From positions 4,829,594 to 4,893,593 of the forward strand of contig JAJEKV010000065.1 of NCBI GenBank assembly GCA_021234155.1: a DNA stretch of 64,000 bases. Reading direction: 5' to 3'. Origin of the DNA: Isoetes taiwanensis. Lineage: Eukaryota > Streptophyta > Lycopodiopsida > Isoetales > Isoetaceae. The notes beneath the pieces are model-generated. The model had not been told where the DNA came from. It was given only the letters and a program-made list of their open reading frames with translations, and made no database searches. Positions 47,146-57,700 of this stretch are shown here, piece by piece. Position numbers and translations under genes: made by a program. Within the stretch, counting starts at the first letter, position 1; every line of letters starts with the position of its first letter.

Positions 47146-47642
47146 TATGGTCTATGGGTTATAGGATAAGGCCTGAAAAGATGGAGCCCATTGGATAATG
47201 ATTTCCTTGAAGGGTCTCCACTCTCCACCCTTTTGGTGTGTTGGTTATCACTAGGGGTGCTAGTGCGTAACATTTGGTATCAGAGCCAAGGTTCAATTCC
47301 TTGTGGCAACATTGGTGTGTTCCACATGCTTTAGGAAAGCATCTCGAGAAAGGGGAGGAATTGATATGGTCTGTGGGTATGGATAAAACCTAGAAAGGTT
47401 GGGGCCCATTGGATAACGATTTCCTTGAAGGATCCGCCCTTTTGGTGCGTTGGTTACCACTAAAGGTGCTAGTGTGTAACATTTGGTATCATGGTTCAAT
47501 TCCTCATGGCAACATTGTTGTGTTCCAAATGCTTGAGGGCAAGCATCTTGAGGAAGGGAAGGAATTGATGTGGTCTATGGGATATAGGATAAAGCCTGGA
47601 AAGGTTGGGGCCCATTGGATAAAGATTTCCTTGAAGGATCCG

Positions 47643-48022
47643 AAAGGGGAATTACTAGTTAATACTAAAACTATGCTCAAAATCAGTAGTGATTTTAAGG
47701 TTTGAAATAAGTATATAATAAAATCGATAGAATAGACCATTATAATAGACAATTATTAACAAGCATTTTTTGAACTAGTGAAAAAAACTTGAGAGCATTT
47801 AAACCATGTTAGGAAAACACATATAATAATGATAACTAGCATGTGAAATCATCCTAGATTATAATATTACAATCTATATTTAAAAACCACCTTCTAAACT
47901 AGTGATAATTTAAAGAAACTAGTGCAAAATATAAAATTAGTATAAGAACTATGATCAAACTAGTATTGATTTTACAAATGCATGAAAGGCATATGGTTTT
48001 TATTGCCATTATGCATTATATG
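47643..48022. other. No recognisable feature
   Basis: AT-rich, no gene seen. Confidence 0.4.
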
Positions 48023-48067
48023 TACAAGAAATTTATCGCGGCGGCCAAGGCCGCCGCGAACATTTCT
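48023..48067 (+). repeat. GC-rich palindrome, member 3
   Basis: Perfect arms CGCGGCGGCC (48037-48046) and GGCCGCCGCG (48049-48058) around AA, preceded by TACAAGAAATTTAT and followed by AACATTTCT. The outer AGAAA/TTTCT pairs extend the foldback to about 40 bases. Confidence 0.85.
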
Positions 48068-48299
48068 TTTTTTCAAAACTGTGCAGTTGGACCCCAATTA
48101 ACGTCCAACATTCTCTTCTGCAATGGCCAAGTGATTCTAGATTGATGTGAAGCAACTTCGTAAGATCTTACATTCTAACTCTAATTTAGAAATTACAAAG
48201 TACAATATTTAGCTTAGCCTTTTAAAAAGTTGGTCAATACTTTTTGTTATTGAAGGTTCATGTGTTCACAGACATCAAACATCAAGTAGAATTATCAAT

Positions 48300-48524
48300 T
48301 TACAGAACTGAAGATGCCTCATCATCACTAGAATGATATTTTTGCGAATAATATAAATTACGAAATAAATCCAAAAGGAACTCCAATACAGCATCTCTCG
48401 ACACAAAGGCTGGTGAGTTACCAAAGGCGCTCATCCACCATCCATAAAAATCATCTAGATTTAGCTCAATAATGTAGTCTTTTTTCATCCATTGCCATCT
48501 CCGCAAATCAAAATATAATTGCAA
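48300..48524 (-). CDS. Unassigned 74-codon frame, possibly a terminal exon
   Basis: The frame reads LRRWQWMKKDYIIELNLDDF, YGWWMSAFGNSPAFVSRDAV and LEFLLDLFRNLYYSQKY, then an acidic end and a stop. The composition (several Trp and Tyr, amphipathic helices, few rare residues) looks like real protein more than chance. The minus strand at 48671 has a donor-like GCAAG|GTAGAT upstream of it. I do not recognise the family. It could be the last exon of a minus-strand gene or a fragment. Confidence 0.35.
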   Translation of the reverse strand: MQLYFDLRRWQWMKKDYIIELNLDDFYGWWMSAFGNSPAFVSRDAVLEFLLDLFRNLYYSQKYHSSDDEASSVL

Positions 48525-48954
48525 ATCAACTCAAACGCGTTAAGCTACAATTTCACACAACGATAGAATCCACATACGCATTACGCCAAGATTAAGGATG
48601 AAAGAAAAATGCTAGTTTCATATTAAACAATCCAAGCTTTAGCAATGTAACAAAATGGGAGAATATCTACCTTGCATGCAATTAGTGAAGCAGAAGAGAA
48701 GCGCTCACAATAGCTCTTCAAGTGCTCTCAATGCGTCGAGACAATAAGAAGGCCTTCTATTTATAAGATGGAGTTTTGTTGGATGATCGACGCACATGAC
48801 TAATCTAGGGCTATATTTATGCCAAGTGCCTATATCACAACTCGCATGTAATCATTAATATCATTCGATATATACTTCATATCCATAATTATCCTAAAAT
48901 AGATATCATTAAGATTCTATATATATTGGGATTGATATCTTCTAACAAATTTGC

Positions 48955-49330
48955 CAATGGCCGCAATAAATGCAAAGTGCACACATGTCGTGCTTTGATA
49001 ATTCGCAATAAATGCAAAGCGTATTAATGGCCGCAATAAATGCAAAGCATATTAATGGCCGCAATAAATGCAAAGGGTATTAATAGCCGCAATAAATGCA
49101 AAGTGCACACATGTTGTGCTTTGATAATTCGCAATAAATGCAAAGCGTATTAATGGCCGCAATAAATGCAAAAGGTATTAATGGCCACAATAAATGCAAA
49201 GTGCACACATGTCGTGCTTTGATAATTCGCAATAAATTCAAAGCGTATTAATAGCCACAACAAATACAAAGTGTATTAATGGACGCAATAAATGCAAAGT
49301 GCACAAATCTGCCATAAATGCGATGAATGC
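48955..49330 (+). repeat. Minisatellite built on AATAAATGCAAAG
   Basis: About a dozen units of roughly 28-43 bases share GCAATAAATGCAAAG followed by CGTATTAATGGCC or GTGCACACATGTCGTGCTTT. The second form recurs three times at about 120-base spacing, so there is a higher-order period. Confidence 0.85.
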
Positions 49331-49574
49331 AACATGTTATTCTATAATAATCCTCATATCTTAATAACATTGCCTTTGCTTACATTTTTGAGTTTTATTG
49401 CATATGCAACCATAGATCCTACAAATATTTGTTCAATATCTTAATAACATCGTACATCGTTTTGAATAACCAATTCAAGCCACCATTTGTTTGTGTCAAA
49501 TAAAAACACATGCACATCCTAGAGCTTATGATTCCTTGTCATAATGCAACAGCATTAAAATAAAGTGTCAGAGC

Positions 49575-49626
49575 ATATCACACAATGGCTCCTAGGACAC
49601 ATATCACACCATGGCTCCTAGGACAC
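49575..49626 (+). repeat. 26-bp tandem duplication
   Basis: ATATCACA then CAATGGCTCCTAGGACAC, twice, with one base changed. Confidence 0.85.
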
Positions 49627-50040
49627 ATGCACATATTTGAATCAACATAGTCAGCTATTCTCATTAGTTTATTGCTCGCACTTTACGGCCAAAGGGTTTC
49701 ATTAGGCTTCACATTTCTCTAAAGAAAGCATACTTGCATACAGCCGCATTTTTCCACCAAACAATTAACAAGAAAATAGTTGTCACCCAGCAATACTGAA
49801 ACTCAGTTCTGATAAACATGTGGCATGCAAGTAATTTCCTGCAGCATTTTGCATCATTGCAGCACAGATCTGAAGGGTTGCTTCCCCTCTCCTAAACCTG
49901 ATCAAGCAGATCCTCTTTTGGTGAACATTATCGCATTGCCTTCCTACAGTTCTCCGTGTCTAGAGCTTTATCACTAAATTGCAGAACAAATTTCCAATTA
50001 AATAACATCTATGAGATGATTATACTCCATGAATAATTTG

Positions 50041-50091
50041 AGTTATCCAAGTGTTGTCAAATTCAGAGTTATCCAAGTGTTGTCAAATTTA
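50041..50091 (+). repeat. 26-bp tandem duplication
   Basis: AGTTATCCAAGTGTTGTCAA followed by ATT occurs twice in succession. Confidence 0.85.
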
Positions 50092-52086
50092 TTATCACCT
50101 ATGCATGCAGTAGATAAAATGAAGTAAACATGCTCAGTATCTGAACAGCAATCATCTTCGACATTGCCTCATCAAGCCAAGGAGATGAATTCACCACGGA
50201 CCAGTGTAATGCCAATGTTAAGAAACTTTGGCAAGCCTCTTCTGATGCACACTCTTGAATTTGTGGATTGGCATGCATAAAATAGCTACAGAGAAAACAT
50301 GTAGCATTGAGGTTTCCAAATTTGCGTACATGTATCTCGAATCATGACAGCTAAGGCTATGGATCACTTTCAACAAGAATTTCCAGCTGTTCGTCATTTC
50401 TCTGAATAGCAACAAAAATTCAAATTACGCAAATTGGAATGCACCGATTAAACCTGCAGAAATTGGATAGCGTCCTAGACAACCCGTAAAAAAGATAAAT
50501 TGCGCTTCATCTTATCCAAATTGTTTATGGTACCCATGATCACTAAAAGTGGGAAACTGTAAGCCGGCTCAATGTGAGACAACGCAGAGGGACGTAACCA
50601 ACAGATAGCATCCGGGTCCAAGAACCCCGCAAATAACATGCAAATTGCCCATTAAAAGAGACGAAAAGCCAATTCAAATGTAGCTTTCTTTAGAGCAACT
50701 TCACTTCGACAGAAGCCCCTATACAACTTCACTTAATCGATCCTTATTATGAAATTGACCGCCAGTTCCAACAACCAAAAGAGTTTACTAAACAGGGAAG
50801 TTCATACATAAACTCAAAGATACTTTGACTCCAAATGAACCTATCAATCTTCATTAGGTTGTTGTCCCCTGCCAACTTGGTTTGATAAATAAAGATCTAA
50901 ATAAACTTGCTACATCATAATTCCAGACTATGTGTGAGCACTGCCTTTAAAGGCATGTTCATTTATGTGTTCAATAGCATTGTAACCCGCATTGAAAGGC
51001 TAAATTGCTTTAGCTCTCACTTTGCTTTAAACTTAACAAAACCAAAGGAACAAACAACTCAGCGATTAACCAATTTGAGCCCTGTGATACAGTATTATTA
51101 CCCTAGTATAGAGAAGAACTGCCATAAAACATGCAAATCTCTAAAGTGGATCTGGGCGAAGGATAACGAGTTTGGCAAAAGCGTAGAATCGTAGATACCT
51201 CAACTTGGGTTTAACATTTATTCTAAAAATTCCGAGCATGGAAGCATCTAAAAGCCCAAAGATAAATCTAAATGGCGAAGAAATCACTAAAGTGACTCGT
51301 ATGGTCGCGGCAAAGTAAGAAAAACTATTGTCAAGAAAAAAAATACAGGAAAACCACCTTGCATTCAAGCAAACATTGGAACAGACCTACAAAGGCCAAT
51401 CGAACACACATTTGGACATGGTCCTTAACCTTTATGATGGACAACACAATTTAAGTGGTTACAATATTTAGATTTGTGGAAATAACATTTAGCATACGAA
51501 AAAACAAATCTACCATTATGGCAAAGATCGACCGCTAGAATTTGATGCGAAGGTCACAAAATGCTTTGTCTTTAACTATAACTTGGAGGCCATTGGCAAT
51601 CACATGCACTTTATACTACACAAATCGATCAACGTAGAATACACGCTTTTAGTCTCGTGAGCGACAAACTCGTCTTGTTCACCGCCAAACCATTCCACTG
51701 TGCGAATCCTTCATGGCTCCTGCAAACGATGCACGAATACGTGTAAAAGAAAACAAATGCTTCATGTGCAACCTACCAGCATAATACGATACAACAAATT
51801 GACACCCAAATAATCTTCAACATCCCTAAACAATGGGAAGAACAGAGGAATCGATACATTTTCCTATTCCAACCTGACGCCTGAATGTGGGCAGAATAAT
51901 CCATAGCACAGAATCTCTTGCGCCCCAAGAGGAAATCCAATTCCGTTCTTCATTGTAGATCGACATGGCTCTGGATAGTAAATTTTAACCTAGCCAGAGC
52001 TAGCGACAGCAGCAATACCTAGCTCCATGATGCAGTCCGGCGGAATAGACGCCGGAAGAAGAAGAACAAAAAAAAATACCTGACAT
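50092..52086. other. No assigned gene; possible minus-strand leader near 52.0 kb
   Basis: A GC-richer stretch at 51860-52070 carries short minus-strand frames from ATG (about 52030 and 51967), which would fit the leader of a minus-strand transcript. I cannot build exons from it. The rest shows only short frames of chance character. Confidence 0.25.
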
Positions 52087-52150
52087 TGCCATAAATGCAC
52101 CATGCCCGCCATAAATGCCATGAAATCTGCTATAAATGCTACGAAGTCAA
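52087..52150 (+). repeat. Three CATAAATGC-type units
   Basis: CCATAAATGC, CCATAAATGC and TATAAATGC at spacings of about 21-24 bases. They share the core ATAAATGC with the minisatellite at 48.95-49.33 kb and with 49309-49335. Confidence 0.6.
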
Positions 52151-53127
52151 CGTGTCATGCGATCATAATTTTGAAGGAACAAATTCCGTGCGAACAGAAA
52201 TAGGATACTGAATTACATAGGAAGGATAAAAGACCATGCTTATAGTGGTTTCCATAGTGATTATTAATGCAAATTAATTTTTGGGGGCCTTGTGGATAGT
52301 ATTTCATCACATTTGGCACTAAATGGCCATCAAACATCAAGCCTTGAAGTTCTCCAGATCAAAAGACATTTCTGTGGCAGCATGCATTATTCCATATTGT
52401 AGTAAGATTTTCCTTTCTATGGCCAACATGTAATGTGCAAATAGGAACTTGCGAGAATGCAAGATCTGCCGGTTCTTCTGGCATTTCAACATTCGATGCC
52501 AGAAAAGTTTTTTGATGTACTTTGTTGGCGTACTATTCTGCCCATGGGCATGTCAAGAGCTCAACTTATGTTGTCGACGACACTACACTTATGCTTCTGA
52601 AATATCCTTGCAAATTCATAGCTATATTTCAATTTGTTCCTTCAAAAGCAGTCTAGCAGAGAACGAGTTTTTGAAATTTGTTATTTTATTCTTTGCTGTT
52701 TGATTTCCGTTTATTGAGATTATTAGCCCAGCAGAATTTAAGTTAGGATTACAATTACGTATGCATGGAACACTTATAACAGCTTATGCTATCTATCCGA
52801 CTATACTTATGCTATCATTGATTCAAAAGGTTTGATTGACTAGGAGAAAATCATCTATTTTGAACATCTCTTATGTTTTATTCTGGTTTCATGACCTTTA
52901 CCATTTGAAAAGTTTCTATTGTTAGATATTCACACTTTGTTTGGTTTTGGTTAATTATGATATATCTTCATATCTACTCTTATATATCACACCAAGATTC
53001 GATTCTTTGATGCTCTAGATTCCCGAGTGGGGGAAAAATTAGGAGGGAAAAAATAATTGGGGAAAATTTCGAGGGAGGCCACGTCGTTGATCTTATCTGC
53101 TTCTGGAGGACTCTGCTGCTCCGTCAA
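52151..53127. other. No recognisable gene
   Basis: Nothing that I can support apart from short chance frames. Confidence 0.35.
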
Positions 53128-54480
53128 ATGCTCTTCCTGAGGCTTTGCTTTCTCCAGTTCGTTTGCTCCATTCCGGCGAGCTTTCTGGCCCAGGTAGTAA
53201 GAAATTTTGTGTTTCTGTGCTGCATCTCTCTGGCTATGATTCTTTCTGGCATGGGCAAACCCGATCGATCTTCTGATGGGCGATTTATTGCAGCCCATCT
53301 AAGAAACGGTAAGAAAAGGCAAATCCGGAGTTGTTCTTTCTGTTTTCAGATAGCTCAAGAGGACAGCCACAGGTGTGACTTCGCCCTAAGTATTCTGTAC
53401 GTGATTTACAAGGAAGGGGCAAGGAACATTTATTTTTTGAACGATGTTTTCATGCTTGCCTTTGTTTTCCAATTTCGTATTGAGCAGATGAACGGAGAAG
53501 TAGCAGATGATTGCAGGAGCGGACGAGTAGGAAGGAGCAGTCATAGTCAACACCCGAAAAGTTTGGGCATGGTTTTCATTCGGCAGGGCATTTCTGCAGA
53601 TTCAATTCAATGCTTAGCTTCTCATGACAGAGGCAAAAATGTGGACGGTAAGTTTGCAGCATGGTTCCTTGCTTTTTCCTTCTGCCCACCCTTCTTTCTT
53701 TTCCTTATCTTTTCTCTCAGGTGCATAGACTGGAGCAATCATGGCTGTAGAGCTTGATCTATCCAACCGGGGATATAAAAAACTTTGCTTTGCTGGAGCC
53801 CAGTATAGCAGTTGAAGGGCTTGTGCATTCCCTAGAGAATGACGCTGATAAACACGTGGAATACATTGTACAAGGGTAACGGTCTATCGACCAGGAAACC
53901 CAAGCACTTGAGGTGAGACTCTAAATGCAATTTTGATATCAACTGAAAATGGAAGGTTTACAGGTCAGGAACCCCAAGTGGCTGCAGCTGAAATAGAACA
54001 TGAAGTTTTTCTGTCAACTGATAAAGTGCAGGAGCTGAACTTTAACAGTGCACCTAAACCAGGTAACAAAATTTCTGAAGTTAAATCACCTGCTAGCAAG
54101 CGGAGGTCTTTTGCAAAAAAGACTTCAACTTTTCCTCCAAAGACCTCCTGCAAAAAAGACTTCAACTTTTCCTCCAAAGAATCTGAAGTCCGATGCCCCT
54201 TTGCCTCCAAGAGTTCCTTCCAAATTCTTGAGAAAGTCTCCAATTCCTTCGTTAACACTTCCAAGGCTACGTTCTTTTGAGATTGTTGAAATTAAGGAAG
54301 GCGAAGTAGAAAATTAGACGCCAAACGTATCCAAGAAGGTGCAGCGTTCAACTTTTACTTTTATCAGAAAATCACCTATTCCAGTTGCTCCAAGAAAAGC
54401 TTTTAGAGGTCAGAAGAGCAAACTGTTATCTAATTTTCCTTGAGCTGTCTTTGGTCTTCTAGTCTTATTGAGGCTGTACA
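53128..54480 (+). CDS. Possible upstream exons of the dynein light chain gene (damaged or mis-modelled)
   Basis: Plus-strand exon-like segments: GKPDRSSDGRFIAAHLRNG ending at a donor (AACG|GTAAGA, near 53308); MNGEVADDCRSGRVGRSSHS to HDRGKNVDG after an acceptor TTGAGCAG and ending at GGACG|GTAAGT (near 53648); and a basic, proline-rich part (53960-54410: SPASKRRSFAKKTSTFPPK, PLPPRVPSKFLRKSPIPSLT, then SFEIVEIKEGEVEN). The last part is broken by a 32-base repeat with period 37 (54112/54149) that shifts the frame, and by a TAG at 54315. A disordered basic N-terminus before a Tctex domain is plausible, but linkage to the downstream exons is inferred. Confidence 0.35.
54112..54180 (+). repeat. 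32-bp repeat, period 37, causing a frameshift
   Basis: TGCAAAAAAGACTTCAACTT followed by TTCCTCCAAAGA occurs at 54112 and again at 54149. Because 37 is not a multiple of three, the frame reading KKTSTFPPK continues sensibly (NLKSDAPLPPRV) only if one copy is removed. Confidence 0.8.
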
Positions 54481-54772
54481 GAGGGCGTTAGTATGTCGTT
54501 TGATATATTTTCTTTATATTTGAAGAAGTTGTAATTGTCTGAAGCTCTAAGATATTATTTCTTATTTGAGATATTATTTGTCATGCTTTAGGCTTTGACA
54601 AGATATAGTGCTAGGCAATTCGATTCTTGCATGGGACATGGTTTGTGTATTTGCCTCTCGTGCTCTTTTTTATTTTGTTCTGATATTTAGAAATTATTGA
54701 TTAACAGAAGCTATTCCTTTGTATGTCTTAGATGGAATTCTCACGTGAAGTCGTGTTTGCATTGGACTGCAG

Positions 54773-55684
54773 CCAAGATTTATTACGGAACAAATTACGC
54801 TTATAATAAAAGCCTCACTTGACGATGCTCTTGGTAGTCATCAGTTTAGACATGACATGGTAAATTTTAAAGAATCTTATATGGAGCTGCTTACAAAGTT
54901 ATATCTTTATATATAGTGCATGGTACTGGAACTTGTGCAGGTTGGACATTGGACTGCAAAAATTTGTGAAGTTTGCATGGCGCGCTTAGCTGCACTAAAC
55001 AAGCCCTTTAAATATGTTGGTAGGTTGCATCCTCTAGTCCCTGCTGTAATATTACCCACATTTAAGCTTTGTGGAAATGAGGAACATATAATAAATTTCA
55101 TAGCCGAAGTTATGAGGCAGTGCTGGAGTGCAAATTTGGAGGTCCATGTGGTGGGTGCTATCGAATTTTTGACGTGTTTATTTATGCAACTTAGATAACT
55201 GAAATGCTATATTTTAATATAATGGTGGTTTAAAGTGGTTCAACTCCACAGTATCTTGCAATTAAGGGTAGCAACAGATTTTCCATTTTTCCGTCTTTAT
55301 TTTATTTACATGTAAATGATGACTGAATCTGCTAGTTTTCAGTGACATGCATAATGATGCAGAAGAATGGTGCTGGAATGGTCACTGCAAACTCTTGCTA
55401 TTGGGATAGTTCAAGTGATGGTATGTACCTTGCCCATTTGCAATCATGATCTGTTACAATCAACAAAAGATATTGAATCTTGAATACTGGATGCCACTTT
55501 GCAGTAAAAGCAGGCCCAATATGCATTCCAAATATCTGTATAAAGCTATTTGAAGGCTGATACTATGCTTAACAAATTATTTGAAAGCTAATGGAGATGC
55601 TATTTTTTCATAGGTAGTCGAACTATTCGTTGGGAGAATAAGACCATGTATTGCATTGTGACAGTATTTGGCTTCTCTATTTAA
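54773..55684 (+). CDS. Tctex-type dynein light chain, C-terminal domain in four exons
   Basis: Tctex1/DYNLT-family light chains form dimers at the base of dynein motors. Exon 1 (54773-54859) reads [20 protein letters not shown] and GSHQFRHDM. Exon 2 (54941-55019) reads [19 protein letters not shown] and NKPFKYV. Exon 3 (55343-55420) reads [20 protein letters not shown] and DSSSDG. Exon 4 (55614-55684) reads [20 protein letters not shown], then SI and TAA. MQKNGAG, the C.WD.S.DG segment and [13 protein letters not shown] are family hallmarks. All boundaries have GT..AG and phases 0, 1, 1 join without a break, giving about 104 residues, the usual domain size. The true start codon lies upstream and is not settled. 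Confidence 0.9.
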
Positions 55685-56652
55685 TTAAACCATACAACTC
55701 GTGTTGGCATGATTCTTGCACATTTATCACAAACGGCAAGTGCTAGAAGATCACTGGAAGGATAATATTCTTACATGTCGAAGATGTGGCCTCGATGGCA
55801 ATAACCTGATGGGTTGAGGAAGTTGGTGACATCAAAATTAGAATGTAATGGCATCACCCTTGTTTTGTGTACTTAATATGCATTTTTTATGCCCAGGCAA
55901 TACTGGCAAAATAGCAAAACATTTTCATGCTTGCAAAATAGCAAAACATTTTCATGTCAGGTGAATCGCCAATAAGCACTTTGTAACTCCAATTTCGTTG
56001 CAATGAACTGCTATTAGACATTTTCTATCGACTTGGAGAAGTTTGTCTCCAAGTCAGTTTTAATCAATGCATTGCATGCCACATTGTGCCCATTTTCAAT
56101 GATCTAGGAATCAAATGCCACTTTTATTTTTTATTTGTTTGCCCATTCAACGTTTTTAATGTACCAAGTTGTTATTGTCAAGAAAATTGTCTATGCCCCT
56201 ACGTAGTGTCTCGCTTTTCGATGCTACTCCATTACAATGGACGGCCAATGTGGGCTTGCAATTTGTGCAAGATTAAGTGGACGTAGTACATGAGATGCAA
56301 GTTGGGATGCAATTTGGCCATTTGACCATACGAGCATTATCACCATAGATGAAGACCTTAACACAATGGTGAAGACCTTAGTACAACATTATTTTTGTAT
56401 AGGTTAAATATTGACATGTGCAGTCTAGCTTCTCGAAATGCTCATGTTCCATGTCTATCAAGCAAAAATCTAGTTTAAAATACTAGCAGTGTATGCTATA
56501 TTATTTGATTGATTTGAGCAGACATTGCATTGTCAAATGTTAGACATTATGATTTGATACAGAAAGATTTTTATATAGTGATGCCCCAGTTGGAGATAGT
56601 TTTCACCCCAATTCCAAATTGATACAAACTCCCTCATAGTGCATTTAGGAAA
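55685..56652. other. 3' flank of the dynein light chain gene
   Basis: No second gene seen. It includes the 27-bp duplication at 55906 and a short repeated GAAGACCTTA word near 56350-56380. Confidence 0.4.
55906..55957 (+). repeat. 27-bp tandem duplication
   Basis: GCAAAATAGCAAAACATTTT followed by CATG, twice (55906 and 55933). Confidence 0.85.
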
Positions 56653-56697
56653 GAGAAACGTTCGCGGCGGCCTTGGCCGCCGCGATAAGTTTCTTGT
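56653..56697 (-). repeat. GC-rich palindrome, member 4 (reverse orientation)
   Basis: Arms CGCGGCGGCC (56663-56672) and GGCCGCCGCG (56675-56684) around TT. The right side reads AAGTTTCTTGTAGAG, the reverse complement of the TACAAGAAA side of the other members. It lies 1 kb beyond the dynein light chain stop codon. Confidence 0.85.
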
Positions 56698-56765
56698 AGA
56701 GATAATCAATTAATCATGATATATCTTCATACAGAGATAATCAATGTAACAATTTAGATGTATAA

Positions 56766-57700
56766 GGGCCATTTCCCACTCACCATTAAGTTAAGTTAAT
56801 TTAACCGGTTGGTTATCTCCTAACTTAACCGAAAAGAGATTATACTTTTCCATTAAGGTCGTTAAGTTAAGGCTAACTTAATGGATGACGAAGATATACA
56901 TTCCCACTAGACTTATTAGAGATCCCTTAGGTTAAATTCATAAAATCAACTTAACCTAACATTTACACTGAACTGGAGCTTTGCACTTATAGTTAAGAGG
57001 TTTTGTTAGGTTAGAAATAACTATGTTCATTTCTCACTTTTAGTTAAGAGATGCCACTAAGTTAAAGATATCTCAAGTACTTCTTAGTTGTTAAAACCAA
57101 CAATCCATGAAGAGATACATGCACTTCATTTTCCCATCTTCAAATAGGATAGCTGAAATGTAGAATCAAATATGCAACAAAATTAGGCACAGAAAAAGCA
57201 ATGTATATGGCTTTACCTTGCTGAAAATCTTCAAACAGACTATCCTAATAACCCAACGCTTTTTCCAACAATTTGAAACAAATGGTCAAGCATATGAGAC
57301 AAAGACTTATACTCCAGATAGCACATTTTGTTGCAAGATTTGGATATTTATCTTAGGCTTTCTGAGGGCATAAAGCTTCTGAACAATAAACTTCCTTGCC
57401 TACAGATTTTATGAGACTTCAGTTATAGAACCGAACAAATATGGAGAGAGTATAATTTTACATATAATCCTCCAAGGTAAGTGCACTTACCTTCATCACA
57501 GCCTTGAATCATAACATTTCTATTTCAGACTCCACATCCTTAAGGGTGGCAGATGCCTTGGCAACTGAATCTTCAGCAATAAACTGTAACTTCTTGCTTA
57601 ACAGTTGCAGGTTTCTGACATATTCTTCATTACCTGCAAAGTAATGACAAACTACTAATATAGAACAAGAAGTATAGCTAAAACTACAGCGTGTGCAAAT
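56766..57700. mobile_element. One end of a second Harbinger-like transposon
   Basis: After TAA (56763-56765) the sequence begins GGGCCATTTCCCACTCACC and continues with ATTAAGTTAAGTTAATTTAA and many TTAACC/GGTTAA words to about 57090. This matches the texture of the element at 10736 (GGGGCCATTCAC), and TAA fits the TWA target preference. A matching opposite end is not visible in the window. The right limit given here is only the extent of supported content. Confidence 0.5.
57491..57633 (-). CDS. Exon of a minus-strand gene inside the transposon
   Basis: Bounded by an acceptor (CTTTGCAG, minus strand) and a donor (GAAG|GTAAGTGC), this 143-base exon reads NEEYVRNLQLLSKKLQFIAE, then DSVAKASATLKDVESEIEML and a TGA. 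The rest of the exon would be 3' UTR. The sequence is a likely coiled coil, as at the C-terminus of Myb/SANT-like accessory proteins of Harbinger elements. That family link is inferred from the flanking terminus, not from a domain match. Confidence 0.45.

Larger units (their letters stand above)
46788..47642 (+). mobile_element. Tandem array of a TRIM-like miniature LTR element
   Basis: Four LTR units of about 120-130 bases (partial to 46884; 47143-47272; 47362-47481; 47566-47642, truncated) alternate with three short internal regions. Full LTRs start TGATATGGTC and end GTAACA. Directly after an LTR comes TGGTATCAGAGCC (46887 and 47275), the primer-binding site for initiator tRNA-Met. Directly before the next LTR is a purine tract (AGAAAGGGGAGGAAT). 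Internal regions are 258, about 90 and about 84 bases, too short for gag or pol. This layout, PBS and PPT between tiny LTRs and amplified in tandem, is typical of TRIM elements. Confidence 0.8.

Noticed and set aside
48955-49330. CRISPR-like array
   Set aside because: Units are contiguous and variable, with no unique spacers, in a eukaryotic genome.
53128-53757. A single 209-residue protein
   Set aside because: The frame runs through probable introns: consensus donors at 53308 and 53648 and a poly-pyrimidine stretch before the acceptor near 53721. The exons were listed instead.
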